64,000 bases of DNA, from contig NZ_JANADO010000001.1 in the NCBI RefSeq assembly GCF_024199845.1, positions 7,502,001-7,566,000 on the forward strand, written 5' to 3'. Shown here piece by piece: positions 37,954 to 46,841 of this stretch (within the stretch, counting starts at the first letter, position 1; each line of letters opens with the position of its first letter). Under the pieces are notes generated by a model that had not been told where the DNA came from, did not search any database, and worked only from the letters and a program-made list of their open reading frames with translations. The DNA is from Bradyrhizobium sp. CCGB12 (GTDB lineage Bacteria > Pseudomonadota > Alphaproteobacteria > Rhizobiales > Xanthobacteraceae). The position numbers and the translations under genes are program-made.

Positions 37954-38698
37954 CATCGAGCAATGTCCGAGTTCGAGGGCAAAGCGGACTAACATAAGCT
38001 CGCACTGAGTTCTTCTCGGTTGACCCAACGCGAAATTGCGGAACTTTCCAAAGGGCGTTCCGATTGAACCATTGACGATGGCCCGCAAAGAGTCCGTCAT
38101 CTAGTCCGACAAACTTTCGAGCGTCCGCCGACGGATCTGATCCAAGAATTGCTCTATCGCGTGAAAACGACAGGTCCCTTGAAAACCACGAAAGGCTCGC
38201 CGGATGGCGAGCGCAACTATTGGATTGTCAGCGACGCCGAGATCGAAGGCACGAGGATCAAGGCCCGCATTGCTGCACCGGGCAGTGACTGGATGCGCGT
38301 GTCCGACGATGGCTTCTGGCGGCCGGAGGTGCGCGTGCCTTTTCAGACTGACGACGGCGAGACCGTGCTCATGCGATATACCGGCCTCGTGCAGCAAACG
38401 GATGCTTTCAAGCAGGCAGCCGAAGCAAATCAACCGACGGACTGGAAGGACCAATATATGCGTTTGACGATGCGCTTCGATACGGGTGCCGAGCGCTACC
38501 GTTGGCTCAATACGTCGCTGTTCGTGGCCAAGGGCCGCTTACTTGGGACCGGCAGCATCGAATACGCCGTCTACCGCATCACGTGAGGGCGGGCGACCGC
38601 GTCCTTCTCTCGCTAACGGCACAAGTACTGTTTGCTGCGGCGCCTTCGTCTGCCATCTGACGCATCGAGCAATGGCCGAGTTCGAGGGCAAAGCGGAC
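37954..38698. repeat. Two near-identical 36-base direct repeats
   Basis: The 36 bases at 37954-37989 recur at 38663-38698 with a single difference (T versus G at the thirteenth base). They flank the DUF3237-like gene. Each copy lies downstream of a gene and before the next, and both are followed by AAAGCGGAC. Confidence 0.75.
38149..38586 (+). CDS. DUF3237-like protein with doubtful start
   Basis: The 145-residue reading resembles the DUF3237 family (YRVKTTGPLKTTKGSPDGER, then DDGETVLMRYTGLVQ and a closing NTSLFVAKGRLL). The frame is open upstream to 38068 with family-like residues (LVRQTFERPPTDLIQE) but has no ATG; TTG at 38149 is the first usable start. The gene may have lost its original start. 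It lies between the two copies of the 36-base repeat. Function of the family is unknown to me. Confidence 0.55.
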   Translation: MLYRVKTTGPLKTTKGSPDGERNYWIVSDAEIEGTRIKARIAAPGSDWMRVSDDGFWRPEVRVPFQTDDGETVLMRYTGLVQQTDAFKQAAEANQPTDWKDQYMRLTMRFDTGAERYRWLNTSLFVAKGRLLGTGSIEYAVYRIT

Positions 38699-38917
38699 GT
38701 AGCCATGACGCTGACTGGGTGCCGCCTTTTGACCCAAAGCGGACTGCCTCTACCCAGGAGGATCACGTCAGCGAAATCCGTCCCTGACGTGAGGAACACG
38801 TCATCGAGATCCGCCTTTGGATACATTTCGAGCTGACAGCTACTTCACCGGCTCAACCTATTCAAAATTCCGAGTTGCAGCGCATATTGTAGCGATAGCG
38901 TGGCGCGAGGTGCCCCA
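38587..38917. other. Non-coding gap
   Basis: Apart from the second 36-base repeat at 38663-38698 and a CTTTTGACCCAAAGCGGACTG motif copy at about 38727-38747, I see no gene or strong hairpin. Confidence 0.4.
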
Positions 38918-39892
38918 ATGAAACGCCGCGATCTTGTCACTCTTGTCGGTGCAGCGGTGGTAGCCTTGCCCCTCGCAGCCTACGCGCAGCATCCAGCGGT
39001 GCCACGAGTCGGCTACGTCTGGAGTGGTGTTCGCGGGACGGACGTGTACTACCAGACCGGATTCCGTCAGGGACTTGCGGACCTTGGATATGTGGTGGGG
39101 CGCAACCTGCTACTCGAGGAACGCTACGCCGACGGAAAGCCGGAGCACGTTCCTGCGCTGATCGCTGAACTCCTCACGCTCAACGTCGATGTTCTCGTGA
39201 CTCCAGGCACACCCACTTCGCAGGCTGCACAACGTGCAACATCCACGGTGCCGATCGTCTGTATGAGCGGAGATCCCGTCAGAGCCGGCCTTGTGGCAAG
39301 CCTTGCCCGGCCAGGCGGCAATATCACCGGGTTGTCGCAGCTCTCCGGCGATTACGGCGTCAAGTGGCTGGATCTACTAAAGGAGGTGGCACCGAAATTA
39401 CGTCGCATCGCCGTGTTGTGGAATCCTGACAATCCGACGACTGCCAACCAAGTCGAACTCATGCAAAAAGCGGCACCCGGGATCAGTCTCGAGTTGACAG
39501 CCCTCTCGGTGCGGCTCGCTGAAATCGATAACAGCTTCGCCGCTCTGCGAGAGGGAAGCTTCGATGGCCTCGTCGTCACCGACGATCCATCGCTGATACC
39601 CCTCGTCCCCCGACTGATCGCGCTCACCGCAGACCGGCGTTTACCGGCGATCTTTCCATTCCGCGACTCGGCTCAGAGAGGAGGACTGATGTCGTACTCG
39701 GCCAACCTTTTCAAACTATGGCAACGCGCCGCAGGCTATGTTGATCGCATTCTGAAAGGAGCGCGTGCGGCGGAGCTTCCCGTCCAGCAGACGACAGATG
39801 TGACCCTGAGTATCAATCTCAAAACCGCTAAGGCGCTAGGTCTCGACATTCCAATGACGCTGCTCGCTCGCGCCGACGAGGTAATCGAATAA
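38918..39892 (+). CDS. ABC_sub_bind substrate-binding protein, copy 5
   Basis: This 324-residue paralogue has the leader MKRRDLVTLVGAAVVALPLA ending AYAQ, then VGYVWSGVRGTD, FRQGLADLGYVVGRNLLLEE, TVPIVCMSGDPVRAGLVASL and RPGGNITGLSQL. The tail LSINLKTAKALGLDIPMTLL ends ADEVIE. GAGGTG precedes the ATG. It is the last of the run; divergence from copies 1-4 is visible throughout, so the cluster is not a recent tandem duplication. Confidence 0.85.
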   Translation: MKRRDLVTLVGAAVVALPLAAYAQHPAVPRVGYVWSGVRGTDVYYQTGFRQGLADLGYVVGRNLLLEERYADGKPEHVPALIAELLTLNVDVLVTPGTPTSQAAQRATSTVPIVCMSGDPVRAGLVASLARPGGNITGLSQLSGDYGVKWLDLLKEVAPKLRRIAVLWNPDNPTTANQVELMQKAAPGISLELTALSVRLAEIDNSFAALREGSFDGLVVTDDPSLIPLVPRLIALTADRRLPAIFPFRDSAQRGGLMSYSANLFKLWQRAAGYVDRILKGARAAELPVQQTTDVTLSINLKTAKALGLDIPMTLLARADEVIE

Positions 39893-40144
39893 GGTGACTT
39901 CCGGTTATGGCCCCTCGTGGACCTTCCGATAGGCGGCGCTGAGGTCTGTTTCCGAGGCCAATGCGGACGTCGCACGCTCGAGCGCGCGGTGTACAAGGCG
40001 GCCAGCCCGGCCGACCTTAGGTATCCGCAGCAGTGCTCGCGCCGAATTTCGCACCGCTGGCGACAACGCGCAACGAATGCCAAACGCCGCTGCAACAGTC
40101 CGCCGACGGGTCACAGGACTGAATGCCGAGCTGGATGAGGAAGC

Positions 40145-40276
40145 CTATTTAGGCTCTCTTGGTGGAGGCGCCTTACGCTTGAGATTGGTCTCCAATTCGG
40201 CCTCGATTTCGTCGCAGACCCGCTTATTGGTCTCCGTAGCCGTCTCAGCCGGGGTAGGGAGTGGTGTATCAGCCAT
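40145..40276 (-). CDS. Very small hypothetical protein (43 residues)
   Basis: An ATG at 40276 opens a 43-codon frame reading MADTPLPTPAETATETNKRV, then a Glu/Lys-rich stretch ending in REPK. Third positions favour G and C, and GGAGC stands directly before the ATG, a little too close for an ideal ribosome site. It is too short for standard gene calls. No family recognised. Confidence 0.4.
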   Translation of the reverse strand: MADTPLPTPAETATETNKRVCDEIEAELETNLKRKAPPPREPK

Positions 40277-40792
40277 GCTCCAACAATCGCCACCTTCTAA
40301 GGGTGTTCCTAGGAGCGCGCATCTTTCACACTTGGACTAGCGGAGTGCGTTGTTCGGCGCCCGGCGACGCCGACTAGCCAGCAGCAACTGGCTTCAGACC
40401 CGGTAGGATGCCTTTCTCTCGAAAGGAGTTTGCCTGCTTATGACTTGTGGAAGACGCCGTCCGTCCTATCCCAGAGGCGGCCTTACCGCATGCTCCGGCA
40501 GCCATTTGCTAGTTCTGCGTACCGGCCTGGTTCCTCTTCAAAGAGACGCTTTTGCCGCTGACGTTCCATGTGTCCATGCAATTGCGTTTCGAGCAATGGC
40601 GCGCCTGCGCCTTCGGACACGCGTCATCGCGCGCTGGTGGCAGCGTTGTTCGACGATTTCGTCCGACTGTCGGGGGAGGACTGAGAGCGGCGGCCAACAT
40701 GCCTTTCCAGCATGAGCCTTGCGGGACTGCTTGGGAGCGGCAGCGTTGGCCTAGCGCAATCGTGGCGAAGTGATCTCGTGACGGAGCAAGCC
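40277..40792. other. Non-coding gap
   Basis: Over 500 bases with several short overlapping frames on both strands, none with a good ribosome site or a recognisable product. Nothing structural stands out. Confidence 0.4.
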
Positions 40793-41071
40793 ATGACATT
40801 GACCAGCGGCCGTTTCATTGGCCACGAATACGACCGGATGATCGTTCGGTTCTCTATGCATGACGGAGCTAGGGAGATTCCTTGCGCCATATCGACCTCT
40901 GCGATGGACTCTCTGGAAAGTGGCCCGCAAGTTAGTCCCGAGGAGCGGGAAGCTCAGTTTACCCGCCTGCGTGATCGCATCGAAGCCTGCGCGGCGAGCA
41001 AATATCGCGCGACAGAGTTCGAAGGTACGTCGCCGGGAATAGTTCTGCGAGGCATTGATTTCAGGCGATAG
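40793..41071 (+). CDS. DUF1488-like small protein
   Basis: This 92-residue protein starts MTLTSGRFIGHEYDRMIVRF and contains IPCAISTSAMDSL, then REAQFTRLRDRIEACAASKY and a final IVLRGIDFRR. This order (a strand with x-V-x-F, C-x-I-S-x-x-A, F-x-x-x-R-x-x-I-E-x-x-A-x-x-K-Y, final D-F) fits DUF1488, a small family common in Rhizobiales of unknown function. The longer reading from 40712 is unlikely. Confidence 0.65.
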   Translation: MTLTSGRFIGHEYDRMIVRFSMHDGAREIPCAISTSAMDSLESGPQVSPEEREAQFTRLRDRIEACAASKYRATEFEGTSPGIVLRGIDFRR

Positions 41072-41273
41072 GTTAAAGCACCGCAGCAGCGTTGGCCTTT
41101 TCAATGCGTCACGAATGATGTCGCAGCCTTTAAGCATGAGATTTCGACGACTCTGAGATGTGCGGAAGCCGATGGAATGAGGGTGCTCTCTAGTCGAGCC
41201 GCCCATCCAAGGCCGCCTTGCTCAGTACGTCTCTCGAGATTACCCTGCAGTCGACTCGCACGGAGAGAGCTAG

Positions 41274-41525
41274 GTGAGCAAGGCACGCGAATTCATCGAC
41301 TTCTGGGTTGAAAACAGCGTTCACCCCGCAGAGCAGTTCCGGGCTCCTGGAGCCTCTCAGGACGAGGCCGAGCTTACCAGCCGCCTTGTCGCGGCCGCGA
41401 AGGAGCAGGGCATCTCGGAAACCGACTTGCAGGCCGAGATCGGTGAAGTTCGCAGCTACATCCGAGACAAACTCTCGGCGGCGAACAAGGCCGAGAGCGC
41501 TAGACTGGCCGTGCGCGTAGAGTAG
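41274..41525 (+). CDS. DUF768-like small protein
   Basis: This 83-residue protein, with a GTG start, reads MSKAREFIDFWVENSVHPAE, then SRLVAAAKEQGISETDLQAE and a helical end. The F-x-x-x-W-x-x-x-N start and the A-K-x-x-G-I-S-E-x-x-L core suggest the DUF768 family found in rhizobia. GAGAG lies before the GTG. Function unknown. Confidence 0.6.
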   Translation: MSKAREFIDFWVENSVHPAEQFRAPGASQDEAELTSRLVAAAKEQGISETDLQAEIGEVRSYIRDKLSAANKAESARLAVRVE

Positions 41526-42122
41526 CGTCTGGAGCGTCTGACAGGAACGACTCTCCGGTCCGTTGATTGAGATATTGGTCTGTGGCGCGATACCTGGACC
41601 CCTCTAGGTTTGCGTCATCCACCCGGAACGGCCCATTGTCCGACGCGCGTTGGGCGATGGGCCGGTTCTCGTAACGCCACCTCCTCCGCATTGTTGAAGC
41701 GGGTTCGAGCAGCAACAGTGTCGCGCCTCCAGGCGGATCTCTGGGGTTGATTACCGAGAAAGCTTTCGCAATTTCATTTGGAACCCTGCGAAGCTGCATG
41801 CTGATCCAAGTCACTTCAGGCAACAAATGCCTATCTGGCTCCCACCACTCAAGGCCTCGCCGGCGATCAATCGCCGGGTTGAGGTGCTCTTGATGAGGAT
41901 CGAACACACCGGCAGTGATGTGACGCACCGCTGGCTTTCTTCTTGAAGTCTCTCAACTGCTGGTATAACGTCTGTCGCATCGATACTGGCCGAACAACTG
42001 TTCCGCTTTCGCCTCAGATCCTGACGGCGCGCACGTTTCGGACATTCTCCAACATCGACTAACTGGACGGTTGGCCGCAACTCCGCGCGCCAAATCCTGC
42101 GCGTATACGAAAGGAAGACCTG
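41526..42122. other. Non-coding gap, including the likely long leader of the cold-shock gene
   Basis: No convincing gene. The last 150 bases run directly into the cold-shock gene and may be its untranslated leader, which in this family is usually long and temperature-sensitive. A GAAAGGAAG ribosome site ends the gap. Confidence 0.4.
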
Positions 42123-42333
42123 ATGAATACAGGTACAGTGAAGTGGTTCAACAGCCAAAAGGGGCTTCGGCTTTATCCAGCCATCAAACGGTAGCAACGA
42201 CGGCTTCGTTCACATCAGCGCCGTCGAGCGCGCCGGCATGGGGGCTCTCAGTGAAGGTCAGACGCTGTCTTATGACGTCGTCGCAGACCGTCGCACGGGC
42301 AAGTCCGCTGCCGAAAACCTTCGTGCTGCTTAG
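42123..42333 (+). pseudogene. CspA-type cold-shock protein with a +1 frameshift
   Basis: The frame begins MNTGTVKWFNSQKG, the classic start of a CspA RNA chaperone, then drifts out at a GGGG run (42161-42164). Removing one G restores FGFIQPSNGSNDGFVHISAV and the rest of a 69-residue cold-shock protein ending ENLRAA and TAG at 42331. As it stands the product is truncated after about 22 residues. It could be a real pseudogene or a base-calling error in the G run. Confidence 0.82.
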
Positions 42334-42713
42334 TTAAGAGCGCGACAGACCTGTCGCTCTAGCCACGGATGTACTGGCAGAGCTTGTGGTCACGCCCCGC
42401 GCCTGAGTCATCGGGAGCGGTCTTTTTACTTCAATCCATGAAGCGACCGTAGACCTAGGCGCTTCACTTCGACAGTCGCCACCTGGGGTCAACCTAGCTG
42501 CGAAGAGAAAAACACTGAAAAGGCAGACGAGCGGGGCTCGGAACCCAATCGCCCAAATTGAATTTCGCAGTGGCTTGTCTTGTCTTTCGGGATAAACGGG
42601 GATGCTCGATTCTCATCACCGATCCTGTCGGTGCGCGCGTTCGGCATTCCCTTCTGAAGGATGATTTGCAGCTGGCAAATTGAACCAGTAGCCTATGGCT
42701 GGATTAGCCGTTC
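42334..42713. other. Non-coding gap
   Basis: A small hairpin (GCGACA-GACC-TGTCGC, 42342-42357) follows the cold-shock gene without a T run. Otherwise nothing supported. Confidence 0.35.
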
Positions 42714-42962
42714 ATGGCAGAGTCATTCGGCAACTCCTTCACTATCGTCGAAGTGACAGCGGACGATTTGTCTGCGAACGAGCCGGTAAAGCAGTTTTGG
42801 ATTGCGTTTGCCAAGCCAAGTCAGGCGGTGACGTTGGTACTCGCAGCCGTCCCCGAAGGCTGGACGGCTGAAGTCGTGGTTCAACCCCTGACGCAAGAGC
42901 AGCAAAGGCTGTTCGAAGAGCTAAAGCTTAGGCCGGGGGATGTTTACAGATTACCCGGGTAA
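42714..42962 (+). CDS. Small hypothetical protein
   Basis: This 82-residue acidic protein starts MAESFGNSFTIVEVTADDLS and ends ELKLRPGDVYRLPG. The pattern of short strands and a final helix suggests a compact soluble fold, but I do not recognise it. It is the first of four small plus-strand genes in a row (42714-43854). Confidence 0.5.
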   Translation: MAESFGNSFTIVEVTADDLSANEPVKQFWIAFAKPSQAVTLVLAAVPEGWTAEVVVQPLTQEQQRLFEELKLRPGDVYRLPG

Positions 42963-43070
42963 GATGGTCCAATTCGAGGCGACGGGTATCCCTCCGCCGA
43001 CCAGGTCGGCATTTCATTAGGCGTGGGTGCATCCGGAACGTGGTATGTTCAGTGCAAAGCAGGAGATTCA

Positions 43071-43310
43071 ATGAGCATCGTAAAACGTCATCTGGCCGAA
43101 CAAGAAGAACGCCTGGTACTTATCGAGGAAATTTGCATCGATACAGGAGCGCTTGTCTTGGATGTCGCCACGGACGAAGTCTACTTTTCTGCAGACGAAG
43201 CGGCGTACAAGAATGCCTACGTCACCGTGTTTCAAGCCTGGGCGAAGGGCACGATCAAGGGCACAGCGGAACAGATATTCGAGGCTACGAAATCCATTCT
43301 AGCGGACTAG
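43071..43310 (+). CDS. Small hypothetical protein
   Basis: This 79-residue protein starts MSIVKRHLAEQEERLVLIEE with an AGGAG site nine bases upstream, the reason for choosing 43071 over 43023. The middle reads DTGALVLDVATDEVYFSADE and the end is helical. No family recognised. It forms a run with its neighbours on the same strand. Confidence 0.6.
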   Translation: MSIVKRHLAEQEERLVLIEEICIDTGALVLDVATDEVYFSADEAAYKNAYVTVFQAWAKGTIKGTAEQIFEATKSILAD

Positions 43311-43364
43311 ATTCCGCCTACGGCACAAGGGTCAGATAGAGCCGTAAACGTTGAGGTAAAAGAC

Positions 43365-43571
43365 ATGTCATATGCCTATAAGCTGAATGAAGACGTTCGC
43401 CACCATCCTCAAGGCCCACAAGGACGCGCCGCAACTGAACCGCCGATGATTTACACGATCGTACAGCACATGCCCATCGAGTCCGATGGACGCGTTAGGT
43501 ACCGTATCAAGTGCAAGTCCGAGAACATCGAGCGCGTCGTTACGGAAGATCAACTTTCGTATTTTCAGTGA
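43365..43571 (+). CDS. Small hypothetical protein
   Basis: This 68-residue protein starts MSYAYKLNEDVRHHPQGP. The second half, YTIVQHMPIESDGRVRYRIK followed by ENIERVVTEDQLS, looks like a short beta-rich module that I have seen repeatedly in Bradyrhizobium small proteins, but I cannot name a function. Located 54 bases after the previous gene. Confidence 0.65.
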   Translation: MSYAYKLNEDVRHHPQGPQGRAATEPPMIYTIVQHMPIESDGRVRYRIKCKSENIERVVTEDQLSYFQ

Positions 43572-43626
43572 TCTCCCGTTCCTCAAGCGTCATCGGCCTC
43601 CCCCAGGGCAGCAGCTAGGAGGAAAA

Positions 43627-43854
43627 ATGTCAGACCGGCGGGAGCTCTATCGAAGCCCAAATGGCGATGCTTGGTTCATCGCACGCGAGCCGACAAACGG
43701 TTACGCTTTCATCATCCACCAGCCCAATGCGCCCTCTGGTGGCCGGCTGTCTCACGTCGAGTTGGGCGAGTTCTTGCGTGACGGGAAGGGACCCGAACAG
43801 CAAGCATTGTTGCGATTGATCGGAACGCTGGTCGAGGTACCGCCGTTTGCGTAA
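43627..43854 (+). CDS. Small hypothetical protein
   Basis: This 75-residue protein starts MSDRRELYRSPNGDAWFIAR with a strong AGGAGG five bases before the ATG, which settles the start. It ends LLRLIGTLVEVPPFA. The region LSHVELGEFLRDGKGPEQQA is helix-prone. Family unknown. Last of the run of four small genes. Confidence 0.68.
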   Translation: MSDRRELYRSPNGDAWFIAREPTNGYAFIIHQPNAPSGGRLSHVELGEFLRDGKGPEQQALLRLIGTLVEVPPFA

Positions 43855-44126
43855 GATTCTTGCATCCATTGATCATAGCGCATTGCGCATATAGCTCTGA
43901 TGGCCATCTTAACAGCTGCTGCCAACTTGCACGTCGGACGTCCGGCCGCGAGAGTTCTCCACGGGCCAAAAGCGTTCAGCGCCCACTTGCCGCAGAGAGC
44001 CCCGGCTGCCAGCGAGAATGGCGGCTTTGGTTGAGGGCAGATTGAATAATAGAGGTGATAGCCAGACCTTCAGCGCGAGCCAGCAGCGTCAGACGGACGC
44101 GATAGCCGGAGGAAGGAGTTATCAAG

Positions 44127-44312
44127 TCACTTCGCGTAGCCCTGTGATCGGAGCCAAGCGATCCGACGCTCTCCATTCATCCAATCGTCAATATCGGCTT
44201 TGCTCGTGAAGCCCGTTATCTCTCGGAGTTCTGCACCTGGGTACTCGGCGATGATAGCCCAGTTACCCTCAGATTTACGAACTGGTTTGAAGCTCACTTT
44301 TACTTTTGCCAT
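44127..44312 (-). CDS. Small hypothetical protein
   Basis: This 61-residue basic protein starts MAKVKVSFKPVRKSEGNWAI and ends with WMNGERRIAWLRSQGYAK. A longer frame runs to 44444, but the family-like start and the change in composition favour 44312. No domain recognised. It is convergent with the gene run to its left and follows the hybrid kinase on the same strand. Confidence 0.55.
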   Translation of the reverse strand: MAKVKVSFKPVRKSEGNWAIIAEYPGAELREITGFTSKADIDDWMNGERRIAWLRSQGYAK

Positions 44313-44477
44313 GCCCATGCATGGCGGAAAGTGGGCGAAAAGGAAACCTCGCGGAAGCATTCCTAACAATTTTCCGCCTGCCACAGGCGTTAATGTTAGA
44401 AGGTGATCCGGGGGAATCAAGTTTCGCCGCTCTTCACACTGCACCCTTCTCGACCTACTAAGCGAGATCCCATCTAT

Positions 44478-46841
44478 TCAGCGACGCTGCTTCATCACGT
44501 GTTCCAAACCCCGGCGAAGAGACTCCGGGGTATAAGGCTTCACCATGAATATCGCGCCCAATCGCGCGGCTTCAGCTTTCACTCCGCTGTCACCTGTCGC
44601 GAGAATCAATCGTAGATCGAGCCGGCACGCTTTGGCGTGCCTTGCGAGTTGCAGACCTGAAATTCCAGGGAGGCCGACATCCGTAAGTAAAATGTCCACG
44701 GGTTGCTCATCCAGGATATTCATGGCCTCTTGCGCCGTGCTGGCCTCTTTTACCTTGCATCCGATGTCGCTCAGCATCTCCGTCGTCGTAAGGCGGATGA
44801 GGTCGTCGTCTTCGACGAGCAACACGGTCGCGTCCTTGAAGGTCTTTTCATTGGCCGAGTGTTGCGATCCCTGAGCGACGCGCCTTTGAGCTTGATTGCC
44901 CAACACGTGTCTGATTTTTCGCGCGAGCGCCTCGCGCGTGTAAGGCTTGACCAAGAGCTCCACCCCGGGATCGAGCCGCCCGCCGTGCACGATGGCGTTC
45001 TGAGTATAGCCGGATGTGAAAAGCACGGCGACATTCGGCAATCGTTCCTTGGCTTTTCGCGCCAAGTCCGGGCTACGCAGGCTGCCAGGCATCATGACGT
45101 CGGTGAAGATAAGGTCTATCGGAATGCCGCTGTCGATGACGACGAGCGCGCTCGCCGCATCTCGCGCCTTGACCACGCGGTAACCGAGCTCGGTGAGCAT
45201 CGAGACCGCGACCTCGCGAACCTCTTCGTCGTCCTCAACCACAAGGACGGTTTCCTCTCCGCCTTGAACCTCGCCAGTCGGAGTCCCGACCATAGTGTCT
45301 TCGCTTGCAACCTCTCGCGGGAAGTACAGCTTCACCGTGGTTCCGGCGCCTACCTCGCTGTAGATCTTGACGTGTCCGCCGGACTGCTTGAGGAAGCCGT
45401 AAACCATAGCGAGGCCGAGTCCCGTACCCTTGTCCTCCGCCTTGGTTGTAAAGAATGGCTCATAGACCCGTTCCAGGATGTCCGGTGGAATGCCGGTGCC
45501 GGTATCGGTCACCGCGATCATCACGTATTGTCCCGCAGACAATTCGTCATGCTGCCGGACATATTCGTCATCGAGGAAGGCATTGCTTGCTTCAATCGTG
45601 AGCCGGCCTTCGCCTTTCATCGCGTCGCGGGCGTTGATCGCGAGGTTCAAGACCGCATTTTCCAGTTGATCCGGGTCGACGAGGCTGTTCCACAGCCCAC
45701 CCGCGACCACCGTCTCGACTTCGATCTCCCCACCGAGGGCGCGACGAAGCATCTCGTCCATGTTCTTGATTAGACGGCCGGCGTTCACCACTCTGGGCTC
45801 TAGCGGCTGTCGCCTCGCGAAGGCAAGCAATTGAGAGGCAAGTTTCGAACCGCGGGCCACACCTCCGAGGGCGCTTTGGACCCGCATCTCGGCCCGAGCA
45901 TTGCCAGCGATATCTTTGCTTAGCAGCTGCAGGTTTCCACTGATGACCTGCAGCAAATTGTTGAAGTCGTGAGCGACGCCGCCGGTGAGTTGCCCGATCG
46001 CCTCCAGCTTCTGCGAACGGATCATGGTCGCCTGCGCGGCTTGGAGTGCCGCTTCCGCCTCGCGGCGTTCGGTGATGTCCCGTGTCACCTTGGCGAAGCC
46101 GAGGAGTTTGCCAGCGTCGTCACGGATGGCGTCGATCACGACGTTTGCCCAGAATACAGTGCCGTCCTTTCGGACCCGTTGACCTTCGTGTTCCCAGCGT
46201 CCGTTTCGGGTTGCCGTCTCTAGACCAATACGCGGAAGCCCAGCGGCACGATCGGCTTCCGTGTAGAAGTCGGAGAAGTGCCGACCAATGATCTCTTCAG
46301 GGGCATAGCCTTTGATGTGCTGCGCACCTGCGTTCCAACTCGCCACGTGGCCGCCGGCATCCAGCATGTAGATCGCGTAGTCGGTAACACTTTGAACCAG
46401 CAATCGGAACTGTTCTTCGCTTTCGCGCAGTTTTGCTTCTGCGGCCCTTCGTTCGGTCAGGTCGCGGGTGATTTTGGCGAAGCCGACAAGGTCCCCCTGA
46501 GGGGAACGGATCGCGTCGATGACAACATGGGCCCAGAACTGCGTGCCGTCCTTGCGGACGCGCCACCCTTCGCGCTCGAAGCGGCCGGTGCGCTCAGCCT
46601 CTGCCAGCGCCTGGGCAGGGACGTTCTGCGACCGCTCAACGTCGGTGTAAAAGGTCGAGAAATGTCGACCGATAATCTCATCCGCCTCATAGCCCTTGAA
46701 GCGCCTAGCGCCGGGGTTCCAACTGGTCACGCGACCCTCGCGATCCAACATGTAGATCGCGTAATCAGTGATCGCTTCGACGAGAAGCCGGTAGCGGCCC
46801 TCGGTGGTTTGTGCGGCTTCGAAGCGGTTTGAGGTTTCCAT
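44478..46841 (-). CDS. Hybrid histidine kinase (PAS-PAS-HisKA-HATPase-REC-REC)
   Basis: This 787-residue cytoplasmic kinase has two PAS domains (about residues 14-135 and 145-260, each with the YAIYMLD and GRHFS.FYT motifs), the phospho-acceptor His291 in GGVAHDFNNLL, a HATPase with DTGTGIPP and GTGLGLAMVYG, then receivers at about 525-645 and 665-785. Both receivers keep acidic pairs, the Asp (TDVMMPG, TDVGLPG) and the Lys (VKPYT). No transmembrane helix is seen, so it probably senses an internal signal such as redox or a small ligand. No cognate output regulator is adjacent. Confidence 0.92.
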   Translation of the reverse strand: METSNRFEAAQTTEGRYRLLVEAITDYAIYMLDREGRVTSWNPGARRFKGYEADEIIGRHFSTFYTDVERSQNVPAQALAEAERTGRFEREGWRVRKDGTQFWAHVVIDAIRSPQGDLVGFAKITRDLTERRAAEAKLRESEEQFRLLVQSVTDYAIYMLDAGGHVASWNAGAQHIKGYAPEEIIGRHFSDFYTEADRAAGLPRIGLETATRNGRWEHEGQRVRKDGTVFWANVVIDAIRDDAGKLLGFAKVTRDITERREAEAALQAAQATMIRSQKLEAIGQLTGGVAHDFNNLLQVISGNLQLLSKDIAGNARAEMRVQSALGGVARGSKLASQLLAFARRQPLEPRVVNAGRLIKNMDEMLRRALGGEIEVETVVAGGLWNSLVDPDQLENAVLNLAINARDAMKGEGRLTIEASNAFLDDEYVRQHDELSAGQYVMIAVTDTGTGIPPDILERVYEPFFTTKAEDKGTGLGLAMVYGFLKQSGGHVKIYSEVGAGTTVKLYFPREVASEDTMVGTPTGEVQGGEETVLVVEDDEEVREVAVSMLTELGYRVVKARDAASALVVIDSGIPIDLIFTDVMMPGSLRSPDLARKAKERLPNVAVLFTSGYTQNAIVHGGRLDPGVELLVKPYTREALARKIRHVLGNQAQRRVAQGSQHSANEKTFKDATVLLVEDDDLIRLTTTEMLSDIGCKVKEASTAQEAMNILDEQPVDILLTDVGLPGISGLQLARHAKACRLDLRLILATGDSGVKAEAARLGAIFMVKPYTPESLRRGLEHVMKQRR

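Noticed and set aside
44703..45773. A 356-residue plus-strand frame within the hybrid kinase
   Set aside because: Shadow of the receiver and ATPase domains on the minus strand.
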